64,000 nucleotides of DNA from Lumbricus rubellus (Eukaryota; Annelida; Clitellata; Crassiclitellata; Lumbricidae): assembly GCA_945859605.1 (NCBI GenBank), contig OX243814.1, positions 22,685,345 through 22,749,344 of the forward strand, given 5' to 3'. Shown here one piece after another: positions 22,890-57,731 of the stretch. The first letter of the stretch is position 1; each line of letters opens with the position of its first letter. Under the pieces are notes generated by a model. That model did no database searches. It saw only the letters and a list, made by a program, of their open reading frames with translations, and was not told the origin of the DNA. A program made the translations under genes and the position numbers.

Positions 22890-24440
22890 ATTTGTACAAA
22901 TATTAACAGTAAGTTTTATACTTATTTTATCAGGATTGTGTCATATATTAAAATATTAAATAATTACTATAACCACAAAATAGTAAATAATATTATGGTA
23001 TATTATTGTAACAGTTTATGTAATGTGATGATGTAAACAGCAACTAAAAACTAATAATAATATGATATTATTATCATATTGTCAAATTTTTGACAAAAAG
23101 AAAAATTATTATTATTGTTGTTATTATTATTATTATTATAATTATTATCATTATTATAGGCCTAATTCAACGTAGGCCTAATGATCAAAGTTTAGCAAGT
23201 CCTGGCTTGGACGTAGGTTCTTGCGTTTTAGCCTACATCTTCACCGAGCCGGCGCCGCTAACATTCAATGTTTGTGCTTACGACATTGGATTAAATTTGT
23301 GTTGCAACAATGTTTGTGCTAGTTGAAATAATAAGTTCATCTGACATCAAAATGTTAATACATGAATGGGTTATGCTGTTTCCAGTAGAGAAAGACTTTG
23401 CCGAGGTGCAGCCTCTTGCAAAAATTTGCCATCATATGCGACGACAAGCAGACCATGATCAGAGTCTGGAATGGGGCAGAAAAGAACCAGGCTGGAGTCA
23501 CAACGTGGAGAAGCAGTTTGATGCGTGCTCGCATGCACGTTTTAACATGCAGATTGGTCGCCATCACGACGATCCAAAGGATGGAAGAGACCGTAAGACA
23601 ACGACGATGAAACGCATTCTTCCAATGACAATCATGAGACTGCTGTAGTAAGAGCTGTCTAATTCCTGCAGGCGTTGTGTGAAATACTGTCGCAATCCCT
23701 TCCTTCAATGTCGTGTCTTCCCAATATTTTCTCTCGACGTTCATGGATATAAATAATTTGCATGTTCCTCTAAGCTAATAATTTTCTCCAGTCTTTTTCA
23801 TTTGCATGTAAGCTTATGCTTAAATATTATGCTTAGTAGGCTATGTTTGCAATTTATTTTATAAAAAAGGCCGTAAATATCTCAACACAGTTTGAGGAAT
23901 AATAATACCCTATCGACTATTAAATAAGATAAGAACAAGTAAGAATATCCTTTTATTATAAATTGCTACCCACATTTTGGTGCACAGGCATGGTCCTAAA
24001 TTAACAGTAAGCTTAGAGGAATTTTAGTAGAAAAACATTAGTAGAAAAAACATTACTTACTCAGCAACTTTTCAGAAACTACAGAGACTTGGTTAAGTAC
24101 ACCCTTCTGGCAAAAATGCCAAAGATGCCCATAAATCCGTTCTGTGCTCGAGCCGCCATCTTGGAAAATGGCGGCCTAGCAGCTTCCGAACCACTACATT
24201 TATTTTTTTAAATAAAAAGGGAAAAAATAATCCTTATTAAACGGCAAAGAAGTTTTGTATATAACATCTTTTTTCTAGGATTAAAATAAAAATGTTATGC
24301 ATAATAAAGTAGCAATTGTTATGTATTTCAAGTTTTGTGGCTGAAAGAAAAAATGCTGTGCTGTGAATAATGATTTAAGTCGTTTTGTTGCCCAAACTGA
24401 CATCAGGCACAATAAAAATCAAAGTTGAATGCGTAATTCA
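22890..24440. other. Intergenic DNA, no gene recognised
   Basis: AT-rich, with a TTA/ATT microsatellite at about 23107-23158. Overlapping ORFs on both strands at 23310-23744 (112 and 129 codons) have no recognisable domain. The segment near 24150 holds CCGCCATCTTGGAAAATGGC, an inverted-repeat motif partly repeated near 24508. Confidence 0.4.
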
Positions 24441-24449
24441 TTCATATAG

Positions 24450-24515
24450 TCTATGGATTTATATGGCGCTCCCTTCAGAAACCTACTCAGGAGCACTCCC
24501 AAGCTAGCCATCTTG
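24450..24515 (-). mobile_element. LINE 3' tail remnant
   Basis: GGATTTATATGGCGCTCCCT followed by TCAGAAACCTACTCAGGAGCA is an antisense LINE/SINE 3' stem-loop. Confidence 0.5.
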
Positions 24516-24954
24516 GAAAATGGCGGAAGAACAAATGTTGTATTGCAGATGATGATTTATGTCGGTGATATAGTCCTCAGAGTCACCTATATAGTGACAT
24601 CTGAGCTTGTGAGTCAAAACAGGCAGTTACTTTTGCAATCCTTCACATATCGCTGATTATGGAGATCTAGACTGAGCACACTTGCAACTCTTGGTGATTC
24701 TAGCTTACAATTGCATGAATATGGCTCTTAAAGCTCTGCTGGAACTGCTTCTTTGCTAGTAGGGACAAGCTTAAGTGATCCCCTGTCATGGGCAAAGTTA
24801 GTGGAAGCTAATGCAGTTGTTCAAACGGGAACGGCCATTAACCCCCCCCCCCGGCCAACCCCAACCCGACTAAACCCCAGGCTAACGAGTGTAGGACATT
24901 ATCCCCGGGGACAGTTTAATTTTACCATAATTATTGCAGTACTGTATGGGCTGG

Positions 24955-25510
24955 GGGCTACGCATCTACGTACTATTGCAACTCGCTATTCGTTGGCCTT
25001 CCAAAAGTTTGTCTCTCCCCTCTTCAGTCTGTTCTAAACTCTGCGGCCAGACTAATAGCCCGACTTCCTCGCTATTCACACATCTCTGCTTTTATGTTTG
25101 ACTTTGACCATCTTCATTGGCTTCCCCTTACTGCTCGGATACAACTCAATGTTCTGACATTAATTTGCCGGTCCTATATACTGGCCGAGCTCCCAAGTAC
25201 CTTTGTGACCTCATTCATCTGTCGACCTCGGCCACTTCTCTTCGCCCGCTACGCTCCTTTGATCGGCATAATCTCTTCGTCCCGTAAGCTAGGACTGCCT
25301 TGGCTAAAATGCGTGCCTTTGCTCTCATTGGCCCGGCATTGTGGAACCAGCTTCCTCCTTCAACGCGTTCCTCCATATTAACTGGTGGGCCAAATGCCTC
25401 TTTTCGGTGTCTCAAGACTATTTTTTTCTCTCTTGGTCTAACGTACTGGGAGCGCCTCTGATTGGTGTGCACTGTGAGAGGCACTTTATAAATTTATAAA
25501 TGCAATACAG
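24955..25510 (+). mobile_element. CR1/L2-type LINE C-terminal fragment
   Basis: Frame-shifted remnants read in order: 'SVLNSAARLIARLPRYSHIS', then 'DHLHWLPLTARIQLNVLTLI', then an 'ALIGPALWNQLP'-like stretch, then the tail GGAGCGCCTCTGATTGGTGT ... GGCACTTTATAAATT and a degenerate (ATACA)n run. The motif order matches the intact copy at 44080-45957, so it is a 5'-truncated, decayed insertion. Confidence 0.75.
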
Positions 25511-25832
25511 TACAATACAATCTAAGTTGGAAAAATTGATAGTCTTACAAAAACGAGCATTAAGGGCATCAATGGTGTTGATGCACCACCAATCTTCTGT
25601 CTCATTTAAACATAATGGATTACTAAAGCTTCCTGATATCTATCGTATGCAATTAGTTGTTTTCATGGCATTTTTAACATGCAGTTGTACACAAAATGTG
25701 CAGTTGTAGAAGCACCTCTGCACAGTTAAAACTAGCAAAAAGGTCATTGTCCTCCGATTGGAGGTAATTTACCATGGATGATGGGAAAGGAAAGAAGGAG
25801 TTGTCACTTGTGTAGTTCTAAAATAAAACATA

Positions 25833-25871
25833 CATGTATGTATGTATGTATGTATGTATGTATGTATGTAC
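25833..25871. repeat. (ATGT)n microsatellite
   Basis: About nine tetranucleotide units. The following 25875-26110 holds a decayed hAT-like repeat (TATAGGCGGAGACTTGGTC) related to 13055. Confidence 0.85.
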
Positions 25872-26357
25872 ATAGGCGCCGAGTTGACCCGAAGAGTGGG
25901 GGTGCCTAAAAGAATGTGAAAATATGCACGCGTGAGCGAGCTGAAAAAATTTTTGACCCTTTTTTATAGGAGACTTATCGAAATCACCACTGTTCATATA
26001 GGCGGAGACTTGGTCTTGGTTTGAAGGGACGAACTCGCACCCAAAGTATGATCACCGAGAAGCACAGCGCCGAGCAGGGAAGGGGTTTGGGAACGGGATG
26101 TGCTCCTCCCCATTTTCGATTTTTTTTTTATTGTCACACTGCGATGGTAGAACCTTAGGCTATCATTTTGACGTCATGACATCCTTGTCAAAACTTCCTG
26201 TTATCTCATTGCATAAAGACATGATTTAAAACTTCAATAAAATAATGTTCTTCCCACTTTAAATGTTTTTGATCATCCTTTGTGTTTGATGTAGCCTATT
26301 TCTCTTGGAATCCACACAGAAGAAAGGCACAATCTTCGTTTACATGGGCGTCTTGCA

Positions 26358-26625
26358 CAGTGGCGTGACTGGGTAAGACAAAGTCTAGGGGCCCCCGAGT
26401 GTAGAGGCCCCAGAGGGGTCCCCGAGTTTGCCTAATTGTCATTACAACCTAGTTAGGAACTTACAGTTTACTGTAAGTTGTACTTGTAGCCTATCTTGTT
26501 CATGTACATCAGCATTTCAGTAAATTAATAAGTAGGCTAATAATACATTTCAATAGGTACCGTAGGGAGAGGGCCCCATCTTCATATTTTGTCTAGGGGC
26601 CCCCGAGTTCCTAGTTATGCCACTG
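26358..26625. mobile_element. hAT-type MITE, 268 bp
   Basis: Ends CAGTGGCGTGACT and AGTTATGCCACTG are inverted. Perfect 8-bp duplications GTCTTGCA lie at 26350-26357 and 26626-26633. Subterminal TCTAGGGGCCCCCGAG occurs on both sides in direct orientation. There is no coding capacity. Confidence 0.9.
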
Positions 26626-27202
26626 GTCTTGCAGCACTCTCCCTCAATTAGGTCAACATACTCAAATTTTGCACAAGATATTAGACAATTGTCAATTAGC
26701 CACTGTTTAGTGAGCCAATATTAACACTGTGAAATAGTTTTTCAAATAGTATTTCAATTAGTTTTTAAATACAAAACAATATCCCGCTTTTATGATGCTG
26801 GGAGGTGACTCTCGAGCACTGAAGAACACTATTGAGCATGTATACAATATAGGCCTATAGAAACAATGTCATTCAAATCGTCGCCTTCGTCCGTAATAAA
26901 AAAAATGACGGAAGCGGATCGAATCCGCAGGATTTCGGGGTTTCCTCGTATTCGCTGATCGTCTTAGGACCAATGGAGTTCAGACTACCAGATGGGATAA
27001 AACTGGAGTAATTTTAAGGTAAACTAACTGAAATTTTAAAAAGTATACTAAAGATGGAATGATTTTTATAGATAAGCAATCCCAACAGAGAAAAATATCT
27101 TAAAAGCACATCTTGCCAGCTGATTTCAGGTGGTGCCCATGCATAGGAGGGCCTCGCATGTCCAATTTCTGGTGGTGCTGAAATCGGCAGAGTCGGCGCC
27201 CA

Positions 27203-27310
27203 TGTGTATGTATGTATGTATGTATGTATGTATGTATGTATGTATGTATGTATGTATGTATGTATGTATGCATGTATGTATGTATGCATGTATGCATGTA
27301 TTTATGTATG
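27203..27310. repeat. (TGTA)n microsatellite
   Basis: A long ATGT/ATGC tetranucleotide run about 250 bp upstream of the MICU start. It explains the repetitive ORFs on both strands here. Confidence 0.9.
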
Positions 27311-27559
27311 TAGCCATTGTAGTCTATATATTTATGTATGTAGCCTATGTATGTAAGCCAGTTATGTACCTGTCCGTTCTCCTCATTATAATGATTATAG
27401 GTCTACCACTCATATTCGTCGATGCATTATAGCATACACTGGGATGGGGCCGCCTGGCGTCGTTGGTTAGCGCCACGATCAATAAAAGGCTAATTATCAT
27501 CCTGGAAACTGACAGGCTGCGCCGCAGTCAGACCGTGGTAGGCTATGTGATAAACAAAT

Positions 27560-50994
<23,435 letters not shown>

Positions 50995-51167
50995 CTGATT
51001 GCCATCCACGTGCTTTTACACAGCTATACTGGATGACGGGATGATCGATCAGCTGTCACTGAGCAGAAATTTCTGGGTTGCCTGTCATTTAGTAATAACA
51101 TTTTTCCATTTTCTTGTATTTGCATTTGTTATTTGCCACTTTCTGGTACAAAATAATAGAGGTAAGA

Positions 51168-51173
51168 AATAAA
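51168..51173 (+). terminator. Putative MICU poly(A) signal AATAAA
   Basis: AATAAA 174 bp after the MICU stop codon. Confidence 0.5.
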
Positions 51174-51199
51174 TATTTTCTGTTAAGTTATTGATTAAT

Positions 51200-53235
51200 T
51201 TACTTGAATCTGAGTATTTGAACATGTCATAATTGTTGATTTAATTCATATCTTGAAATTTAACTAAATTCGGTGTTTTAATGCATTAATCGATGAAGTT
51301 TCAATATGCTGGTCTGCATCTGTGGACGTCTGTTGACACGAACAATCTGGATGACACTCAGTTTCATTTACCGGTTTTTCTTATGTTATCGTGCATGAGA
51401 AAACTTCGCATACGCTGACTTAAAGGAAATGTGCTTAAATGGTAGGGGGTCACGAAACGGCTTGAAATCATTCAGTACCGATACATGATATTTTCACTTG
51501 AACGCCTCTTGTTTAACTTTGTGCTTACAATTTTTTGTGCTTTACACAATTCTCATATTTAGTAGGCATATTCGCATTTAGATATTCATTAAAAATTTGG
51601 CTTGTTCTGCCATTTGCTATAACAATGCAGTTATTCAGCAATTCTGCCAGACTTTATGGAGTATTTAACCAATACTCAAATTTGTCCAACTTTTGCTGGA
51701 TTTCTCATCTCACAAAATTACTCAAGCACAATTGGTTTTATCTAGCAAGCATCTAGCACTTCAGCTGTTCTAAATCTTCATTTAACAAATTTGTCCTCCT
51801 AGAACTGTAGTATCTGAAAAATGCACAAATAAATAAGTGAATGTTTATCTATGTACCCAGCTGGGGAGAGTAGGTTTGGAGCTTTGCCAAGTGGTGCCAT
51901 TGATGGGCTTCAAAGTTTCTAATGTCAAAATGTGTCAACTTTCATTTTGTGAGATGTAATTTTTAAGGGTTCTCCTTGATTAGTTATCCACTTGATATGC
52001 CTTCAAATTTTCAAGAGAAATGGTGACAGAATTTTGCAAAGGTAGTCAACCATCATGTAGAAACTTAAAATGCCCTAAATTTGTCTTGCAAATGAGCTTG
52101 ATTTGCACATGAACCGAGTGTCATTATTTGCAACAGGATTGAACATTATGTGAACTTTAATTGTCTATATCTCTGAATTTAAACAACATATTGAGTTTAA
52201 AATAGTGAAGGAGGAGGAGGCACTGCTCTGAAGTTGCATGCATGCAGCTCTACATGACATATAATCATGACATATAATCATTCCCTCTGGAAAGCAATTC
52301 ACACTCCTCTTCTGTTTGCAAGATTACGGCTTAACCTAGATTTTTTATGGGTTTTATTGTCACCATATCGAAATGTATATGTCCATAATCCGTATATTAT
52401 CAGAATTTAAAGTAAAGTGTTGGTTGAAAACAGTTGTGCTGAACTAGAAATTTGCATGAGAACATTTTGTACAATATCATATCGCCAGAGTGTCTCATTC
52501 ACGACCATTTAGTGGTACAGACAAACAAATAAAAAAAGAAACTCAGAGTTATAGTATAGATTATTGTGATGTCGATGTTATTATCAGGTAAGTTAACTTA
52601 TATACATATACATGTTTTTTGTGTGTTTATATACCTAATAAATGTTTCCTGGTTTTCTTGTGATGCTTTCAGGTCTGCTTGGCATTAGTTCAGTTTTAAT
52701 TTAAATATATATTATATATACTATATATAATGTGTAAATATATATATATATATATACTCTGAGTGATTCTATTGCTTTTTAAATATGCATGTAGGAATTT
52801 TTGAAATGTTAGAAATTGAAAGTTGTCAAACCATAAAATCAAATGTGCATATTGTTTTATAAGTCAATCCTGGAAAGATGATAAATGCATTTTATCGATT
52901 TCATTGGCTTGCTTTTGCATTTGATCTTGAAACAAAGTTTGATATAAGTTTGTAGAGTTTCAAATATGAAATGAAAGTCTTTCAAACGTTAATATTTTAG
53001 TACGTTTTGGATACCTCTGATAAGTTTTTCTATAAGCAGTACTATATACATTTGCAATTATTATCACAATTAATGAAATACTCTTCAACATTTTACATTA
53101 AAAATCAGTGTCCAGCGTTTTGCACTTTTGACCTCATATTTTACTTTTATCGTTTTTCACTTTGCAGATTATTTTATATTGCCTATTTTTTGCTAGGGCA
53201 TCAACCTGGTTGTCATTGCTATCTTGCCACTAAAA
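51200..53235. other. Intergenic DNA, no feature recognised
   Basis: AT-rich DNA after the MICU 3' end. It has a TATA-rich microsatellite near 52705-52756 and no ORF with a recognisable domain. Confidence 0.5.
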
Positions 53236-53239
53236 ATGC

Positions 53240-53775
53240 TGTAAATTGTATTGTATCTGTAAATTTATATAGCACCACTCACAATGCTGTGCCAATAAGA
53301 GGCGTTTCTAGTGTGAAAGACCCCGAGAAAATAAGGAAAATAAGCAGTGAAAGAATGCAGTGAGACCCAGCTTGAAACAATGAGCAAGTCATGGGAGGAC
53401 GTCATTTGCATCATAGAATGAAGCCAATGAAAGCAGAAGTACAAAATTTGGTTAGCAGTCCTCGACCGTGGGACAAGCAGTTCAAGTTAGTCAAGTGAGC
53501 ACAAGGATCTTATATTCAATACTAGCTGAGAAGGTATCCAGTGTAGGTGGTCAAACATATAAGAAGAAATATGCAGGGAGTGTGGAAGGCTAACAGTAGC
53601 AGCAGCATTCAACACAGATTGAAGAGAAAGATCAACTTTGGAAGGAAATTTCAGAAGTCTATTTGGGAGGAAATGAAGGCAAGTAACGATGGAAGCAGAG
53701 GTAGTGGAAGATGTGGAATCAGTCAACGTGAACTGATGAAAAAGTGAGTCGATGGTAGAAGTGCTCTGAGGTTGT
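53240..53775 (-). mobile_element. CR1/L2-type LINE C-terminal fragment
   Basis: Minus frame 53726-53487 holds 'SLQSVLNAAATVSLPHSLHI' and 'FDHLHWIPSQL', matching the intact copy's C-terminal region. The tail near 53262-53285 is ATTTATATAGCACCACTCAC in antisense. A GTATTGTA-type repeat follows. Confidence 0.7.
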
Positions 53776-54439
53776 CAATCATCTTTGTGGTCATCAAAAG
53801 AAAGCCACAGCTTATCCAACTCCATAAGTCTTGTGTTTTTCAGTATGAATAGCCATATTGTGCATTATTTGTGAATCCTTTGGAATCATAAACTGGATTT
53901 AGTTGTAGGTTTAGTATGATTCATGATTCTGCTCGTTAGGATTAATAAGTGTTTGACACTGTTAAGATGTTGTGTTTCTTTTTTAATTTAATGCTACAGT
54001 ATATTGTTGACACCTGTGTAGATTCTCAGAGCAGGTGCAATATCGACCTGCTTTCCTAAATTCCTAGTAGTTATTTAAACAGAAGTGTAATTGAACAGTT
54101 GTTAATGAAATTAGTTTTAGACTTTTCTGCACATTTACCAATATGTTCGCATTGTATTCTTTGGTCATGTTTTTTAATGTTGTAGTCATTGTAATGTTAT
54201 TTATTCTTCTGAAAATACTATGGCAGGTTTTTTCAATCATCTATTATGCGTCAATTTTCTGTCAGTGTGTGAAAAGCAATTTTCATTGTCTAGAGTGGCA
54301 CACCAACAACATGCTTGTGACCTTCGTAGCAACCCAGAAATCGCTCTGTTGTTCAGGAGAGTGTGATACGTTCATCACAAATGATATAGTTGGTGTAGTA
54401 CTGTTACATGCTGATGATCATTTCCCCACTTCCTTTATG

Positions 54440-54830
54440 ATTGTAATCGTAAATTTGTACAGCGCCCCTTCAAGAGAAACACATCGGAGGCGCTCCCGAT
54501 TCTAATGCTCATGTGTACTGGTAATTTGTAATTGTCTAGCAGACCAAACCCCAATTTATCTTAGGAGCTATCCATTTCAGGCTGTAGATTCCTTCGCTCT
54601 GCCACGCAATGTGACCTGGTTGTCCTATGGCTCAAACATCCACAGTGCTGCATAAAAGCTTCGCTATGGTCACATTCCATCATTCTGGAGTAAGTTACCT
54701 AGCAGCAGTCTCCATAATGAACTTCTTGGTTTTTCTCTGCCACTTTTCCTTAAGTGTTTGAAAACCATTCTCTGTGATTGTGGTTTGGTGCTACCAGTCA
54801 CTGTTAGGCTAAGGCTGATCCAGAAGCACT
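54440..54830. mobile_element. LINE 3' tails in opposite orientations
   Basis: 54445-54500 is an antisense tail (AAATTTGTACAGCGCCCCTT). From about 54575 to 54780 a sense C-terminal fragment is recognisable ('FRLCHAM' ... 'PFCLSVF'-like frames, all broken) and ends without a clear tail. Confidence 0.4.
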
Positions 54831-55519
54831 TTGCTGTAATTATATACAACCAATGAATAAGAAATCAAGAGCGCAGAAACAAAGCAGTCTGCTGGGCACA
54901 AGAAAGGTTCGGTGTGACGTTCGATATCATTGCCCAGACTGCCTGATGAAGCCGGGCCTTTGTTTTCCAGCGCACTTCAGAGCTTACCACACACAAGTGT
55001 AGAGCTCTGTTGACTGACGCTTATAATTATATTTACTGAACTGGAGTATTTCTACACCTGATACCGCCGATTATCTGGCATATTTGACAGCTGTACTGTG
55101 TATACCCGTGTAGTGCTGATAAATGGCATAAGTAAGTTCCTATTAGTATCAGTAGGCCTAAAGAACATAGCCCTAAAAGTCCGAACTTATCAATAATTAT
55201 ATAAATTTGCATCACAAAACATGTTAGAAAGTGGAAAATTACATATTTGAAGTTTTCAATGTTTCTATATTATAAAATAGAAGTTGCATAAATCTATGTC
55301 CACGACTCGCCAAGTCTGCCCAAAAACCCTCGGTAGAGCAGGACTAAAATGGCATGGTATGGAAAGGGTTAACAAAAATAAATAGTGGCCTATGGTAAAA
55401 TACATGTTTCATAGATGACTTTAGCTAAATAGTCTTTGTAGGGGGTAGAATAGCTTATTTGTATGTACGCATAGGAAGGGTGTATGGGTGCACACGGCAG
55501 AGGGGATTGAAAATATGAT

Positions 55520-55805
55520 TTTTGGCGTATGTATGATGGCCCATGGGTCGCAAAGGTTTGTCAGTCACTCATTAAATTGAGTAAAGCAGGGAGGAGACCC
55601 GACCGACGACTCCTCTTGGAGCGTAGACTCGGAACCGATCTGGGCTGGCGAATCAAAGCCCACCGTGCCCACCTTTTCGTGGTGTGACCTGTTAGTAACC
55701 TGTCCGTAAGGATGGGTGAACGAATGGGCAAGGATGGCAAAACAAGGGGAAGGCAATGGCAAACCACCCCTTATCTACTGCCAAGAAAATTAGTTATGAT
55801 GTACG
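55520..55805 (+). repeat. Possible RTE/BovB-type 3' sequence
   Basis: Contains CCCATGGGTCGCAAAG and AAGGCAATGGCAAACCACCC with TACTGCCAAGAAAA, motifs I associate with RTE/BovB-class LINE and derived SINE 3' ends. This comes from memory and was not aligned. Confidence 0.35.
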
Positions 55806-55809
55806 TCAA

Positions 55810-57220
55810 AAGTAAACATGATGGCCCTAAAGTGTTAGTGTACAGAACCCTGTTAAACTGGTTTGGCAAATAAATTAATATAAACTTATGAAGACACCTT
55901 GGCTAAATTATGAAGCAAAAACTGCATAAAAAATAGCATATGATGAAATTACACACGTTACATGACATACAAATCTCATCATAATGTTGCTACCTGTAAT
56001 GCTTTATCTCCTTACAAGTACGTTAAAACAATACCCATTTTGCCACGGTGTTAAAACCTTAAAACCTTGATTCTTATTTTTTCTCCAAACATTTTCATGA
56101 TTTAGTACATGATTTAGTACTGGCGTGGGTTTCAGAGCAGTGGAGTGGTTTATTGCATTGTTGGCTCTCGTAACAACAACCTTTGCTTTCGTAACAAAAC
56201 TTCTCTTATGGTTTAGATCCAAAGCATAACATAAATATACATTATACAGCATTCACTAAATAAACATGGTGACTTGAATCAAAAGTTCTTAATTGCAGTA
56301 CTAAATTTCTTATTTACTTCTGACTTAGCTTTTAAAAGTTAAAGTTTACATTTTTTGAGCACAGTCCAATAATTCAAATTGTCAAATTCCAAGACTATCG
56401 TGCCCCAGAGGCCAATGGAGTTCAATCGACACCTAAAGGCCAATGGAGTTCAATTCCACAACAGGACATAGTCGGTTTCAAGATTTCTGTTCTACATGCT
56501 AACTTGGCTACAAACTGACTACTGTACATTATTGTAATGTCAAGAAGATTAGATGCTACCTTCATTTGTTTGTATGAGAGCACCCTTTAATTAACTCACA
56601 AGGGCAATCTGGCACGGCTAACTAGGAATCACCAAACAAATGTGTCTCAAGTCGAGTAGAAAATTTTCCTGAACTGTTAAAGATCCTAGTAGTCTGTTCA
56701 ACACAGACACTAAGAAAAATGTGTATGTGTGTGTGTGTGCCAAGCTAGAGCACAGGGCCATGAACTGGCCACATCTATGAAAAGGGATGCTCAACAAAGT
56801 GACACTGACTAAATGGCATTATGCCAGAGATATAAATGATTTTTACACCCATGGCTGCTCTTGGTGCTGGCTTAAGAAATGGATTTTCTAGCTTGGCTTG
56901 AAACTTAAAAGTTTCTTAAGCCAACACAGATCTACCTTGGAAATGTTTTAACTGAAAGTTAAGTTCAGGTTCTACCAAGTTGCAGGGTTCAAGCTAATCC
57001 CACAAGTGTTGGTAAATTAAAGCAATCAGGAGTTTTTCTCTGGCACATCTCTCTGGCATTAGTCACAGCATTAACCTTGTTGTGCATCATTTTCATGCAT
57101 AGTACCAGTTCATATAACAGCTATTTTCTGTGCCTTCAGTAAATCAACTTCAGTGCAAAGAAAACAAGACAGTATATTTACATAAATACATACGTACATA
57201 TCGTGTTTCGCTGTGCAGGT
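55810..57220. other. Intergenic DNA, no gene recognised
   Basis: A direct repeat CCAATGGAGTTCAAT at about 56412 and 56443. No recognisable coding signal on either strand. Confidence 0.45.
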
Positions 57221-57224
57221 CATG

Positions 57225-57400
57225 TGATAGGTCCCTCCACATGGCCTTTACCCTCTTCTTCAGGCTAAGCTCATATCTCGGCTCTTTCCCGCATCCTCTT
57301 ACTCTCTCAAGACATTTCTTTTTCCCGGGGCTTCTCAGCGCCTCTGAATAGTCAATGCTGCAGAGGTGCTCTATAAATTTTTTAGATATGATACAATATG
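57225..57400 (+). mobile_element. CR1/L2-type LINE 3' end
   Basis: A short frame with 'SYSLKTFLFPG'-like C-terminus, then CAGCGCCTCTGAATAGTCAA ... GAGGTGCTCTATAAATT and a degenerate (GATACAATAT)n tail. Confidence 0.6.
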
Positions 57401-57731
57401 ATGTGTACGTAAATATATAGATAGGAATATAATATCGGTATATATGTAGTTATGTACATATATACTTTGTATATACATTGCATGCAAATACATTTTTTAA
57501 GCATGCTTACATGTATATATACACTATATATAACGATGTGCAAAACATTTGAATAAACAGTGCTTAATAATAGTACGATTGCTTTTTCCTTAAATTCTTT
57601 TTTGACAGATAAAAATGACTTTCATATTGTTTCAGTTTCTATCTCCTTGAAACCCATGATCAGGTGATGGTCACTAAATTTCATATCCAAAAATATCAAA
57701 TACTTTGTCCATTGAACTTGGCAGCCAAGAC

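Noticed and set aside
23310..23744. Overlapping ORFs of 112 and 129 codons on both strands
   Set aside because: No domain, signal or splice context recognised; kept only as a note in the intergenic entry.
27014..27432. His-Thr-Tyr and Cys-Met-Tyr-Val repeat ORFs
   Set aside because: Translations of the TGTA microsatellite upstream of MICU.
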